Part shown: piece after piece, positions 32,307 to 44,267 of the stretch | Layout: each line of letters opens with the position of its first letter | How positions within the stretch are numbered: the first letter of the stretch is position 1 | Source of the DNA: Megascapheus bottae | Lineage: Eukaryota; Chordata; Mammalia; Rodentia; Geomyidae | Direction: 5' to 3' | DNA: 64,000 nucleotides | NCBI GenBank assembly: GCA_024803745.1 | Contig: JANJXV010000024.1 | Location: 13,790,427 to 13,854,426 of the forward strand | Translations under genes and position numbers: made by a program | Notes under the pieces: generated by a model | What the model was told of the DNA's origin: nothing | The model's database searches: none | The model's input: only the letters and a program-made list of their open reading frames with translations

Positions 32307-34555
32307 CATTTTAAAAAGAAAAGTGGTAATTCCTGTATAGCTTAGCAACCTTCTTCGAAATGCCATCTCTGACCTGAGAGACAGCAGTCTTACTCTGGGT
32401 CAAGGTGAAGGTAGAGTCAGGTAGTACCAGTATTCCTTTCTTGACTAGGCACAGAAACAAATACTTGTGGAATGGCAGTGCCAATCTGAGAGAGGAAGTG
32501 GGGTTTCAGAATAAAATCTCTTAAAAGTTTAAAACCAGAGGAAAAACACAGGGGATTTAGAGGATGGAAATAGAAGAGGGATAACAACTTTAAAGTATCC
32601 TTGCAGAAATTAAATCTTTTCCTTGGTACATTATGAAAATTTAGTTCATGGAAATGTCATGTTAAGTATGTTTGTGAGGTGTTCAAGCCTAAGGGTAGAC
32701 CAGGAAAACATTTATCATGTTTACTGTCTGTCGGACTTTTGATGCATGTCTAAGAGATGATTATCTCAGCTACCACCACTCTCTCTCCCCCAACTCCTCT
32801 AGATCTTTGAGATCCATAGGATTCTCCCTGCAAGAACCAATCTCTCAGGAGGACCAGACACAGTGCCAGAGGAAAAGGTCAAGAGACCATGCTTCCTGTA
32901 GACCAGTTACAAGTTTTGTTTGCATTAAAACTTCCCTTTGGTACATTGTGCAAACATGCCTGCAGTGTGGTAGAACACTGAAAGGCTCCTGTCTACCTAC
33001 AGGGGAAGAGGTGTCATATGTTCCTACAGTGAGTCGCAGAGTAGAGTAACTCCAATAGGAATAAAACCCCTCCCCTCTTAGAAGCCATGCACTCTCTTAT
33101 AATGTGGTTATTACAACACAGCTTTTATCCAGTGTATTTTCCCGAAAGATAGACATTTACCACCTTTGACTATCACTTCAATGCTCTGGAAACTGGCCTG
33201 AACAGTCACTATGGCAGGTATATCTGCCAGATCTGAGTAGTAAGCACATGTCCTGCTTTGGGAGCACAAAGGATGGGCAAGCTGCAGTTATCCTGAGAGG
33301 GCCTGGTCAGTTAATTAGCTAATAAAACATTAGGCAGATAAAGAGAAACCCTGTATCCAAAGTTTTATAGGGTCTCTTCATTAGTTGCTGCACACAACAA
33401 GTAGCCAGAGATATACTCAAAGATCATAAATATTTAAAAGAAATCTTTAAACTACCTGAATACATATCTATCATTGTTCTACATTTATGATATGCACTCT
33501 TATACGTCCAAACACAGAAACAAAAGAAGAATGAGAAATATTAAAAACAAAGTAATGGTACACTCAATAGGCTTTACACACTTAAGTTATAAAAAGTAAG
33601 CAATAACATCATACATTCTATATATCTATGAAACATGGCCTGTGTGGGAATCCCCCACATGAACTTAAGAGTCTTTGTTGACTCACTGAAAGCAGAACCA
33701 AGGGCCAAGGAAAGGATTTCCCCTGTGGTTGAGTAAAAACATTATTGTTGGTTTTAGTTGACTTACCAAGTGACCATAAAGTGAGCAACAGACCTATTAA
33801 AATGCACTTTTTGGACTTTTTCTCCTGGAACTGAACTCTAAAACTGGTTTAAAAAGACAACTCTAACACACTTCAAAAATTTTAAGTAAGCTATGTGCTG
33901 TGTGATTCATGCCTGGGATCGTAGCATCTTGGTCCATGCCCATCCTTTTCAATAGATTTGGACATGGTAGATACAGCACATTTGTGATCCCACCTACATT
34001 AGGAAACTGAACAGCCAAGTAATGAAAAAAAGAAAAAAGAAAAAAAATTAAGTTCACATTAACACATGTAAGAGGAACCTTTAAGTTCCAATATTCTGAA
34101 AACAAAAGAAAACAAAAAAGACATTTAGCCATTCTGCCTTAAAAAAAATGTAACTATGGGTAAATGCCTATAAATGTGGGTTCACAAAATGGGTCATTTT
34201 GGATATCATGAAATTTGTCATTATTTTCCCTCCACAGCTTTTCTTTTAAACAGTAATTTTTCTAAAACATATCATCAACAATGATACAATTGTAGTAATG
34301 ATATAATGAACATCTGCATCATTTGTATCATTTCTAGAACACTATGATCACATGCTAAAACAATATAGACGAAGTAAAAATGTATGGTCACCTGAATAGA
34401 AAGAATAATCAGACAAAATCCACAAATTCATTAAGACTTTTATTCTACAAACAACACAAAAACAAATATCAAAATTCTGCATTCCTAAGGCTCACCTACT
34501 TTAGGTAGAAGAGGAGTGTGAAAGGCTAAAATACCTTGGCAGTGTCACAACTGGT
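32307..34555. other. Unassigned 2.2-kb stretch
   Basis: No recognised SINE or L1. The frame at 32717-33049 (+, 110 codons) has no motif and no flanking consensus splice pair that I trust. An A-rich region lies at 34020-34060. Confidence 0.4.
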
Positions 34556-35010
34556 GTTAATCTCAGTGGTTTCCCTCATTTGTAATAATTAGTACACATC
34601 TAGGACTCTCCTAGCAGAGGATTACAATAGCTCAAGACCTAGGTACGTAAGGTCATATAGGATGAGATTAAATGAAAGGATCTCTAGGATATGGAAACAA
34701 GAGCTTTATCTTGTGTGATTGTTGTTCTTAACGTACTATGTTATTTCTCTTCTCTTTGTTGCCCTTTGGTTAATTTCATATTGTTATTGTATCTGACTTT
34801 GTTACCTGGTATATTGTATTTATGTTTATTTGTTTATTTGAAATAGCAAAGGGAAGGGGGAAACAAGATGATTGAGAGGGGTGGGGGGGAAGGAAATGGG
34901 GCAAAAACATGAGAAAGGGGTAACAAGGTGTGAGAAGTAATGTACCTACTACCTGGTTAATGTAACTGTAACCCCTCAATACATTACCTTGACAATAAAA
35001 AAAGAAAAGA
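34556..35010 (+). mobile_element. LINE-1 3' UTR, 5' truncated
   Basis: AGTGGTTTCCCTCATTTGTAATAATTAGTACAC, CATATAGGATGAGATTAAATG, TATATTGTATTTATGTTTATTTG, a G-rich tract (GGGGTGGGGGGGAAGGAAATGGGG), then GTAATGTACCTACTACCTGG and CATTACCTTGACAATAAA with an A-rich tail. This tail subtype also occurs, reversed, at 2093 and 52703. Confidence 0.88.
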
Positions 35011-35410
35011 ATATTAAAACTTTAAGACAAGTTTATACACAGAAATGTTTCCATCAAATTAATTAGAATAAGTATATTGTGGTGTGTAGGAACTAAGCCT
35101 CAGTATGGATTAACTATTCTGGTGCTAAACTTTATCTTCCATCAGTAAGAGAAAAAGGAGTCTTAATGCTAGAAGAGTAACAGTCTGTGCAGCCATCTGA
35201 GCATGGAGGAGCAGCTGACTGAGTTTACAGATTATGAAGATTTGAAAGTAAAACCAATAAACCAAATGTTAGTGACTGCTAGGCAAATTCAGCATGCTAT
35301 TCACCACTGTAAGCCATTTTTGAATGAGGCAGTTTCCATTTCTTCTTGTGTTTACTTTTAAATGCAGAATCTATATATTCAGAGTCCTATTTAAAAAAAA
35401 AGTAGGTCTG
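35011..35410. other. Unassigned spacer
   Basis: Nothing recognised. Confidence 0.4.
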
Positions 35411-35638
35411 GTCAGGTGCCAGTGGCTCAAGCCTCTAACCCTAGCTACTCAGGAGGCTGAGATCTGAGGATGGTGGTTCAAAGCCAGCCTGGGGCACTTA
35501 AAGTTGGTGAGACTCTTTATCTCCAATTAACCATCAGAAAACTGGAAGTGGTGCTAGCCTTGAGCTGAAGAGCTCAGGACAATGCCCAGGCCCAGAATTC
35601 AAGCCCATGATGGAAAAACAACAACAACAGCAGCAAAA
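35411..35638 (+). repeat. B1-Geo SINE, Geo partly deleted
   Basis: GTCAGGTGCCAGTGGCTCAAGCC, GGCTGAGATCTGAGGATGGTGG (B1), CTTTATCTCCAATTAACCATCAG (linker), then CTGGAAGTGGTGCTAGCCTTGAGCTG: the Geo A-box region (TGTGGCTCAAGTGGTAGAG) is missing. Confidence 0.9.
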
Positions 35639-36950
35639 AATAGATTGGGTTTCAAATGTAAGGCAAGGTACCAAGAAAGAAGTAACAAAACTTTAAAAGT
35701 GAGATTATACTGTATTTAGTGATTAGATTCCATGGCAGGGCAGATTAGATTCCATGGCAGAGTATGGAAGGGGGAGAAAGCACATTCATAGTACAGAAAA
35801 CTATACCATAGTGACCAAAGTGCTCAAAAGTACTAAGTCTAGAGAGAAAGCACATTCCTTTCACATGGATGTGAGAAAAATGGTGTATCACTCTTGATGA
35901 AGCGTGTCTGATGGTCAGGGGAAAAAAAAAAAACAAAAAACTAGAGAATATACCCAGATCAGATCAGAAACCCTGAAACAGGAAATGGACATTAGGATAA
36001 CACGAATGAAATCTGGACTTCTTTTAGTAATAGTAAACCACTGTTTATTCTTTACTTTGAAATGTAACATGACAACATAGAAGCAGCAAGGAGAGTGACT
36101 GAGAGACACATGACAATTGTCTATACTATCTCTGCAAAGAACTGATTTTAAAAAACCTGAGCCACAGCACAAAGCAATGTACTTCAGATGAGAGCTGTGG
36201 CATTTGCTGCTGAAAGGACAGAGATGAGACAGGTTAGGATTCTAGCCATCTTAAGTGCTGACCAACTGACACTTCGGCCAATATGGGAACCTGTCTGACA
36301 TGCCAGGAGACCACAGATGGTGTACATATAACAAGAACACAAATCTCAGAACTGCCTCACACCCCCATCTGAAGTGAAAAATAGGCAATTTTATGCAAGA
36401 AAGAAAGACAAAGAATAAACAGGTTGGCCGGGAGCCATGGGCACTCTGTGAAAACATGGCAAGTCAGCCTTCATACACCTCGGAGCAAACTCCACAACCA
36501 GTTCCCAAGCAGGGTGACAAAGTCAGACTTAACAGGACTCGATATTCTCCATACTTACCATCACCAAGGACAATCAGAGGAGTGTGGACCCTGGATCACT
36601 TTAAAACTTCCTGGGAGAGAGTAGTCCACGAGAGAAAATATTTCCCAACCAAACAGCACATAAATTATTATTTTTAAGACTCTGTCCAATAAGGAACATG
36701 TGATACCAGGCCTGCCATATTTTGGGAGGAGAAAAGCCCTCAAAGTGCTGTTCAATACAGAGAAACATTTTGTCTTTACAGAACAAACATGTGGCATGCT
36801 AAGTGTTTTGTGCAATTGATTTATTTAATTGCTTTGAATTTCAATCCAACAAGAAATCTGGGGACTAATCTGCTCAAACCAAAAAGTTCCAGAAATTTAT
36901 GAACCAGATGAATGAACATGTAGCACTCATCAGGCCAGAAAATTAAAATG
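35639..36950. other. Unassigned; small duplication at 35721-35760
   Basis: GATTAGATTCCATGGCAG occurs twice with a 22-bp period (35721 and 35743). Frames at 36393-36677 (+) and 36561-36815 (-) overlap in opposite directions. The plus one is Pro/Thr/Arg-rich and protein-like in composition, but lacks recognisable domain or splice context. Confidence 0.35.
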
Positions 36951-36959
36951 TGTCTTTAA

Positions 36960-37250
36960 ATGTTTTTTTAGAAAATTAACACACTGTCAATCAAAAATCT
37001 TGAGGTTTTCTTTAACTTGACCAAATTTTTTTAAAGTTCATCTGAAAGACAAGTCATTCAGAGACCACCCAGAATCCCCCCTCAAAAAAAATCAAGAATA
37101 ATGATAGCCAGGTTCTGCCACATACAGCTCTAGAAATTAAATAGGGGCCAGGAGATCTAGAATGCGCAGATGTAGCAAAGGAAAGTAACATGGCTCTATA
37201 AATCAAACAAATCTTACAAACCAATACACATATGCAGACATTTCAGTGCC
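36960..37250 (+). repeat. Possible old LINE-1 ORF2 fragment
   Basis: AAAGTTCATCTGAAAGACAAG...AAAAAAATCAAGAATAATGATAGCC...CCACATACAGCTCTAGAAATTAAATA recalls the ORF2 zone ending in 'TATAAAGCTACTGTAATTAAA', heavily decayed. Confidence 0.4.
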
Positions 37251-38233
37251 TGCTATTCATGAGCATTGTTAGATGGTTACTTGATGGCCCCTCAAAACAG
37301 TCAAAGCAAATCAGAACCGAGGATAAAGTATCCCCAAACTGGCTAATCATAAAGGAAAAAACTAAGATATGCTTCTAACATTTCTCACCCAAATAGACCT
37401 CACATAAATATTACGTAAAACTTGTGGTATTGTTAGAATAAAGCACAGGTGGATATTTACATATAATTTCACAATGGATGATGTGAGTTTAATAATCATC
37501 ATTGTGAAATATGTTCATCTGAATGCCAACAAAGACAATAAAATAATAGCTACTAGTTAATAATACTTAAGTGATGAGTGGCACATAACCAATAAAGTGT
37601 TAATGAAGAGACATCTATCTTTAATATCTTTCATTTACATATTATACGCAACAGACTTAAGTGTAGATGATAAAGTAGTCATGGTTAGAAAACACCAATC
37701 ACACAGCGAATCAATTCTCCTCCAGTTAGTCTATAGATTAAATGCATGACTTCCATCAAAGCAAGGTTTTCCTTGGAATAGAAATCGGAAGTTTACATGA
37801 AAGACAAAAGGCAAAAGCAGCAATAACTTTAAAGAAAAAGGAAAGAAAATATACCAGACAACAGGACATAACAGAGAAACTGAAACGTAATAAATCAAGT
37901 TTGCGGAGAAGCAAGGATAAAGAACCCAAGGCCCCAAAGAAAGATCTAGCTCCACATAGTTGAAAGCTGTGTAGCAGAAAGGACATACACAGAAATAAGG
38001 CTCTGGCAGATGCGCAGTTTCCATTAAAAAAAAAAAAAGGTACTACAGCATTTCATGCTATACATAAAACTTCACGTTAGATGAACTGTGAAAACTTTCA
38101 GTAAACAGCAGCGAATATTTTTATATTAGTTTTGCCCCAAGAAGAACTGTTATATTAAGACAGAAAAATAATGACCAAAAGAAGGGACTGATCATTCATT
38201 TTTTTTTTTTTAGTAAGTTAAAAAGCAAAGTCT
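37251..38233. other. Unassigned AT-rich stretch
   Basis: CTATAGATTAAATGCATGACTTCCATCAAAG at about 37732 may be another scrap of old L1 ORF2. Lys-rich frames at 37742-37963 come from A-rich DNA. Confidence 0.35.
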
Positions 38234-38441
38234 TGCTGGGTGCAGTTGCACATGCCTGTAATCTTAGCTACTCAGGAGGCTGAGATCCAAGGAGCACGGT
38301 ACAAAGAGTCTCACTAAGTGAGTGAGACTGATCTCCAATTAAGTACCAGAAAACCGGAAGTGGCACTGTGGCTCAAGGAGCAGGGTGGTAGCCTTGCACT
38401 GAAGAGCTCAGTGCCAGAGTTCACGACCAAAAAAAAAGCAA
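38234..38441 (+). repeat. B1-Geo SINE with internal deletion
   Basis: CTGGGTGCAGTTGCACATGCCTGTAATC, GGCTGAGATCCAAGGAGCACGG (B1), GATCTCCAATTAAGTACCAGAAAACCGGAAGTGGCACTGTGGCTCAAGGAG, GCCTTGCACTGAAGAGCTCAG (Geo), shortened near its end. Confidence 0.88.
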
Positions 38442-38442
38442 A

Positions 38443-38622
38443 GGCTTGCCATATGTGGTGGCACATGCTTGCTAGCTATTTAGGGGAAGAGAGACAGAGA
38501 AATCATGATCTGAGGTCACCCAGACAACACAGGGAGAATAAACTACAAGCATAAAGAACAGCTAGAGTCATGGCTTCAGAGGTAAAGTGCCTCCTACATG
38601 CAAAAAGCCTCAGTACATATAA
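38443..38622 (+). repeat. B1-ID type SINE
   Basis: CATATGTGGTGGCACATGCTTGCTAGCTATTTAGG, GATCTGAGGTCACCC (B1), then ACAGCTAGAGTCATGGCTTCAGAGGTAAAGTGCCTCCTACATGC (ID-like). Confidence 0.6.
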
Positions 38623-38627
38623 CAATT

Positions 38628-39060
38628 GATATGCAGAATATACAAAGATTGCTTACACACCAATAAGTAAAAAACACCAATGGCCACTTGAATTAGAAGA
38701 GTCTTTCACAGAAGAAATTCAAATAGCTAATAAATTCCCAAGTTCTCAATCTCATTAGTAATAAATAAAATTAAAACTACAAAAAATGTCATTTCAAACC
38801 ACACTACAGGCAGAATTCAAGACTGACAACGACCTGCTCAGAAGGCTACAGCAGGAGATAAAATTACTTCCAGGAGCAGTTCCTTCCTAGTCAATCTGAA
38901 GTTTTAAGTATCCCTGAAATTTTTGGGTACCTACCTTATGGAGGTAGGTTAAAAATGCCCATAACATACCTTTGTCAATAATAAAAAAGCTAAAAAACCT
39001 TCAAGTCTGTCCAAAGGAGTTTAAAATCATGATACATTTATAAAACTCAATTCATGACAC
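38628..39060 (+). repeat. Old LINE-1 ORF2 remnant
   Basis: ATGCAGAATATACAAAGATTGCTTACACACCAATAAGTAAAAAAC, CACCAATGGCCACTTG, GTTCTCAATCTCATTAGTAATAA and TAAAACTACAAAAAATGTCATTTC follow the ORF2 order 'CCAGAATATATAAAGAACTCCTACAACTCAATAA..GATGCTCAACATCATTAGTCAT..AAAACCACAATGAGATACCA'. Confidence 0.75.
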
Positions 39061-39385
39061 TTAAAATGTGTGAATTGGACCTACAGACTAATGTTAATAA
39101 GTCTGAAACACTGACAGTGCATTTGACTTTAATGAAAAGATATGTTTATGATTATTCTTTTTAAATTCAGAATATTTTATACTACAAAAAAGCATTCGAA
39201 TTACAGTTAATAAAATAAAATGTGCTCATAATTTTTCTATGTTTAATACAAATAAAATCAAAAGACTCATTAATATGAAATATTTGGTACCCGAGATACA
39301 GATGCATGTTTACTTTATTCATTAGGTAACAATTCAATGACAAATGTCACTTAGTTTAGCATTGATTTTGGTTTCAAAAGTTCAT

Positions 39386-39551
39386 TTTTTTTGCCAGTCC
39401 TAGGGCTTGAACTCAGAGCCTGAGCACTATCCCTGGACTCTCAAAACTACAGCTCTACCACTTGTGCTACAGCTGTGGTAGCAAGGAATTGAACCTAGGT
39501 CTTTGTGCATGTTAGGCAAGCACTCTTACCACTAGGCCAATCTCCTGGCCC
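39386..39551 (-). mobile_element. IDL-Geo SINE with short TSD
   Basis: Poly(T), GCCAGTCCTAGGGCTTGAACTCAGAGCC, AGCTCTACCACTTGTGCTAC (Geo), GGTAGCAAGGAATTGAACC and CTACCACTAGGCC-like IDL end with CTCCTGGCC. CAAAAGTTCA flanks on both sides. About 20 bp is missing at the monomer junction. Confidence 0.9.
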
Positions 39552-39773
39552 AAAAGTTCAAGTTTTGCTGTAAACAAATCCCTTATCACTAGGCTTAAGT
39601 CACAGAAACCATGTTTTCCTCATCCTCATCCAACCTTCTGGGTTATGTATGACAGTAACATATCCTGTAGGGGAACAACAAAGATCGAGCTCAGATTGAA
39701 AAAAAAAAAAAAAAAAGAATGTGGGGAACAGACAAAAAGATTTTTCTAATTTACTATTTTATGAGTCATTTTT

Positions 39774-39945
39774 TGGCAGTACCTGAACTTGCTAGGCAGG
39801 TGCTTTACCATTTGAGCTATGCTGCCAGTCCTTTTTTGCTTTAGTGGTTTTCAAATACGATCTTATGTTTATTCCTGGGCCCCAAATCCTCCTACTTCTA
39901 CTTCCCACATAGTTGGAATGATAGGCATGTATCACTTCATGTGGA
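39774..39945 (-). repeat. B1-ID dimer SINE
   Basis: GGCAGTACCTGAACTTGCTAGGCAGGTGCTTTACCATTTGAGCTATGCTGCCAG (ID half reversed), then TACGATCTTATGTTTATTCCTGGG...CATAGTTGGAATGATAGGCATGTATCAC (B1 half reversed). Confidence 0.65.
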
Positions 39946-39994
39946 TGGTATCTTGCGTTTGTTTTTTTTTCTTTTTTCTTGGAGGGGGAGGGTG

Positions 39995-40095
39995 GTTAGG
40001 ATGGGGTGTTCTGTCCAGGCTGGCCTTAATCCATGATCTCTCAATCTCTACCTTACAAGAAGCTATGATTACAGGCCTGGGCCACTAATATACAC
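39995..40095 (-). repeat. B1 SINE
   Basis: GATGGGGTGTTCTGTCCAGGCTGGCCTTAATCCATGATC...GAAGCTATGATTACAGGCCTGGGCCAC is a reversed B1. A T/G-rich tract precedes it. Confidence 0.75.
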
Positions 40096-40890
40096 CTAAA
40101 TCAAGAAAAGACAATCTAATTTACTTATTAACATCTCAAGACTACTAAAACTCTAGTCTAGAGTTACATATTTGTTTAATATGAAAGATCATTGAATAGT
40201 TTAGTTGCAAATTAGGGAGAAAACAAATCAAAATTCTTAGACAGCAGCAAATGTTCATTACAAATGGAAGTTCTTTTGTTCCAACCATTTCAAGTTTAAC
40301 ACTGCCCCAAATCTTTCTCATGCTTTTTCCCCCAGTCATGTTTTCATCCCTAAAATTTCAGTTCTTAGACAATAATTCAAATGTCAGCTCAAGGGAACAG
40401 TAATACAGACACTCCCTCATGTGGCACAAAAGGAAATTGCATGTTTACACTGGCACTCCAGCCCAAGCGAAGGCCTTTCCATTTCCTGATAGTGGAGTAC
40501 ATCTGCACTTCATAGACAACAAAACAGCAACTCATTTGCTTGAGATTTCTCAACTAGAGAACTGCAGCTCAATGTCTGTATGTCAAATTCCAAGGCTTTT
40601 TCACATTCTACCACAGCACATGATCTGCATACAATTACATTTCCAAGACTAAGTTGAAAGCAGACACTATCCACATATTACCAAAAGATGCTGCTGAAGC
40701 AACTGGTAAATCTAATTTTAACTTCTGTTCTGTCAAAATGTCAACGCACTCATAATAAATTGGTAATGTTTAAATTTTATTGCAGCATAAGCTTGATCAT
40801 TTAGAAGTTTCAAGGTGAAGAAGAGTGACTCGTGTCAAGAGGTATACAAATAGGATTGGAGCTTATGCATCACTACTCTGTTGTTACAGC
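40096..40890. other. Unassigned sequence
   Basis: Nothing recognised. The frame at 40419-40652 (+) is featureless. Confidence 0.4.
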
Positions 40891-40892
40891 TC

Positions 40893-41215
40893 AGTGCTGG
40901 TGGCTCACACCTGCCATCCTCGCTACTCAGGAGGCTGAGATCTGAGGATGGCCGTTCAAAGCCAGCCCAGGCATTAAAGTCAGTGAGACTTTTATCTCCA
41001 ATTAAGTACGGAGAAAACCAGCAATGACAAGCTGGGGGTTTGGTCTAGTGATAGAGTGCTTGCCTAACATGCATGAAGACATAGGTTCAATTCCTCAGTA
41101 CAGCATACATAGAAAAACCGGCAGTGATGCTGTGGCTCAAGCAGCAGAAAGCTAGCCTTGAGGAAAAAGTGCCCAAAGGCAGTGCCCAGGTCCTGAGTTC
41201 AAGCCCCAGGACTGG
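40893..41215 (+). mobile_element. Three-part SINE: B1 head + complete IDL-Geo
   Basis: B1 head (GTGCTGGTGGCTCACACCTGCC, GGCTGAGATCTGAGGATGGCCG) and the usual linker (TTTATCTCCAATTAAGTACGG), then only the first bases of a Geo unit (GAAAACCAGCAATGACA). A full IDL monomer follows (GCTGGGGGTTTGGTCTAGTGATAGAGTGCTTGCC), then Geo (GGCAGTGATGCTGTGGCTCAAGC ... CAAGCCCCAGGACTGG). No Geo remnant follows on the 3' side. Confidence 0.88.
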
Positions 41216-41415
41216 ATCTTAAATCTAGATATTATTGCTGTGTTCCACTGTGTGTGACCTTAGGCACGTCGTTGCCTTAATTGCTGCAAATATTTCAGCA
41301 ACTTCCTTTAAAAGATTAACTCACAAACATCAGCTTTTCAATATGTTTAGTTATAGATAACTAATTTAAATGTATTCCTTTTGTTATTTTTTATTTGGTG
41401 TCCTTCTCTCTTTCT

Positions 41416-41558
41416 TCTTTTCTTTTTGCTGATCCAAGTCTTGAACTCAGGGCCTCAGTATTGTCCCTGAGTATTTCTTGATGTTGTTCAAGGTGAGTGC
41501 TTCACCACTTGAACCACAGCTCCTCTTCTACCTTTTTGGTGGATAATTGGCAACAGGA

Positions 41559-41601
<43 letters not shown>

Positions 41602-41692
41602 ATGCGCGGGCCTGCCTGGGCTGGGTGTGAACTAGATCTGTCTTTTGAGTAGCTAGGATTACAGAAATGACTACTGGAATTCAGCTCTTATG
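41416..41692 (-). repeat. B1-Geo SINE split by a (TG)n tract
   Basis: Reverse Geo (CCAAGTCTTGAACTCAGGGCC, CACCACTTGAACCACAGCTCC), the linker position occupied by ATAATTGGCAACAGGAGACG and a pure (TG)n at 41563-41602, then reverse B1 (GGGCCTGCCTGGGCTGGGTG, GAGTAGCTAGGATTACAG). Confidence 0.85.
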
Positions 41693-42159
41693 ATTTTTAA
41701 TGACTAGAACGTGGCTAAGGACCTGAGCAGGAAGAAATAAAGCCAAACTTCATAACAATTCCAAGAATAATCTCTGGCATAATCAGTGTGTCACTACATG
41801 AATCCAAGTTCATTCATTCATTCATTCACTCTTCTTCCTCCTCCCTCTTCCATATCACTCTCCTTCTTCTCCTGTTGCCCCAAACAATTCTATGAGATCC
41901 TCTTTGGAGGGAAACACTCCCTCATCTCACAACAACACATGCCAGTTTTCAACGTCATGCATCTAGCAGGCCATTTTAGAAAGGTAACTTGAAATCTCTC
42001 TAAGTAAATGCCTTGGAAGAAACTGTTATGATTTTTCTCATCTTAACCAAACCAAACATTTCATTAGCCCCACTGACTCCACAGTTCCTCAAAAAGAGGG
42101 TCTGAACCCATTTCCCTCCTCTTCCTCTCAGTTTCCCTTTGACTGTATTTTACTCTGAC
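41693..42159. other. Unassigned; short (CATT)n
   Basis: A (TTCA)n run lies at 41811-41830. The pyrimidine-rich part that follows may already be diverged L2. Confidence 0.4.
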
Positions 42160-43085
42160 TTTAGTATCCACCAATTTCTAGGTCCCCAATATTTTTTGGA
42201 CTAAAATGATTAATTCTCAGCTCTCCCCTGACCTAACCTGTCAGCAGTGCTGCAAGGCTTATGACTAATGTCCATCCCCTTTGCTGCTGCCATCTTATCT
42301 CCCAACCTCAGGTCCCAGGTAGCTCCTCTTCTGTAGTCTCACTCTCTTAGTGTTCTCAATTCTTCCTATGAGTCTTGACTAACAGCAGATGTAGATAACT
42401 TCAAAAGTTCTCCATCAGCCCTCTTCTTTCCATGAATGGAATGTTGCTTTTTTGACCTTCCCATTTCCATTTAAAGGAACGCCTCAAACTGGGCTCTCTC
42501 AGACTGGTTCCTCCCCAACTTACACCCATCTAATCAACAGCAACCCACTCTTTCTTTTATCAAGCTGACAAGTTCAGATTCATTCTTGATACCTTCCTCT
42601 CATCCCTTATCCAATTTCATAGCACCACAGAACTAGATTTCCATTATTTCTCATTACTTCCTTTGTTTATGGTCTCAAGCACCATCACTGTTCACAGCAT
42701 GTGACTCACTTTCTCTCATCTCTTCCTGTCCTGTGTGCTCACTCTATACCATCCACTAGCTGCCTCCCACTATTCAAACTAGCCAGGCTCATCCTTGCCC
42801 AAGGGTATTTGCATTTACTAGTCCTTCTACCAAAACACTGTTCTCCAATTATCCACAGGTTCCTTTCCTGAACAACTCATGCATCACCGAAACCACAACC
42901 CTAGTATATCTCATATTTCTCTAAAGCACTTACTGCTTTCTAATATTTCATATGTTTTATTTATTTGATCTAAGTCTCTCTGCTAGATGGTTACCTCCCT
43001 GAACCCCAATTTTGTTCACGCTGTTTGATACTGGCCACAGAGGCCTAAGTGGCACATTTGTAGATTAAATAAATACTTGATTCTT
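42160..43085 (+). repeat. Long LINE-2 remnant (ORF end and 3' UTR)
   Basis: AAGTTCAGATTCATTCTTGATACCTTCCTCTCATCCC matches the ORF2 C-terminal coding zone 'GTCATCCTTGACTCCTC'. Later GTATTTGCATTTACTAG, TCATATTTCTCTAAAGCACTTACTGCTTTCTAATATTTC, AGTCTCTCTGCTAGATGGTTACCTCCCTG and AGATTAAATAAATACTTG give the L2 3' UTR in the right order. The coding part is beyond repair by drift. Ancient. Confidence 0.82.
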
Positions 43086-43342
43086 TTTTATTTTGTTTTG
43101 GTGCTGGTATAAATTGGGGCTTGATGGGCATCTTGTTCAGCTTTTTTGTTCATAGTTCTATAGCAAAGAATCATATTCTTAAAACAATAAAGGTTTATAT
43201 TAACTGAGCTATACACAGACCAGAAAGCTAAGTGACTACAGAATTAGTACTGGATGACTAAAGAATGGTGGTCATATATGATGATACAGATCAATTTATC
43301 CTAAAGAAAAAAATATCTCTTTAGCCACAGGTAATGTCAAAC

Positions 43343-43468
43343 TTTTGCATCTGGGTGTGGTGACACAAAGCTATAATCCCAATTCCCTAACTCAGAAGTC
43401 TGAGATAGGAGGATCTTTTGTTTGAGATCAACCTGGACTATGTAGCAAGATCCTGTCTCAACTGAACA
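43343..43468 (+). repeat. B1 SINE
   Basis: CATCTGGGTGTGGTGACACAAAGCTATAATCCC, AGTCTGAGATAGGAGGATC, GATCAACCTGGACTATGTAGCAAGATCCTGTCTCAACTGAAC. A single B1 unit close to the 7SL-derived consensus. Confidence 0.85.
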
Positions 43469-44267
43469 GTTAATTATGGCTAGTGACTACCATTATAGAT
43501 ATCACAGATTTTGAGCAAAACCATATCATCCAATTGAGATGAGGACTATCGTATAGATTTATTTACTGTTTTCAACTAAAAATTCCAAATTAAGTTTCTG
43601 GTACAACGTCATAGCTTACTAATTTTGTTAAAAATAGTTTCAATGAAACAGAAAAAATAATGGCTTTTTATTTAGAGAGAGAGGGCACTTATATTAACAT
43701 AAATGGCCTGGTACTTGGAACTTACCAGGTGTTTTGACTCAAAGAATGAATATCCTCCTACTCCAGTCTCTTTGATGAAGTAAAACTAAATCTGCGAAAA
43801 TTCTGTCATCTTATATATATTAGCATTAAAAATGATTACTTTTTTAAAAAATAGAAACTAATAAAAATTCAATTTCTACTAAACTGGAATCTCTCCAGTT
43901 AGCCAAAACCAACCTATATTAAAAGAAAATTTTCATACTGCTACAGTTGTACTTAAAAGATTATTAGTAATTGCTTTACCTTTATTTTTGCATTTTATAA
44001 TGTAAATGTGAAATGAAGCATGTAATAGAGTATTTTCATACATTTCAAATATTCATGTAAGAACTCACTACGTTTCTTAAATGACACTTTTATCATTAGG
44101 GCATTAATTTATCCTAGAATCTACTATTTACAAATACTTATTAGAATTATCATAATTGTTCAGGAACAAAATTTAAAGAATCCAGTTAAAATGCATAATA
44201 TTTTAAAATATTACAGTTCTAACATATTCCTTTTTTAAAGCAGAGACACAAACAGGCAGACACCTAC
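43469..44267. other. SINE-free AT-rich stretch upstream (plus sense) of the candidate exon
   Basis: No recognisable interspersed repeat in 800 bp. If the minus-strand exon is real, this is the intron after it. Confidence 0.4.

Noticed and set aside
32717..33049. 110-codon plus frame, considered as LTR or gene remnant
   Set aside because: No LTR ends (TG...CA with TSD), primer-binding site or polypurine tract found, and no protein motif.
36393..36677. 94-codon plus frame, Pro/Thr/Arg-rich
   Set aside because: Overlaps an opposed frame, lacks a polypyrimidine-backed acceptor and matches no family I know.
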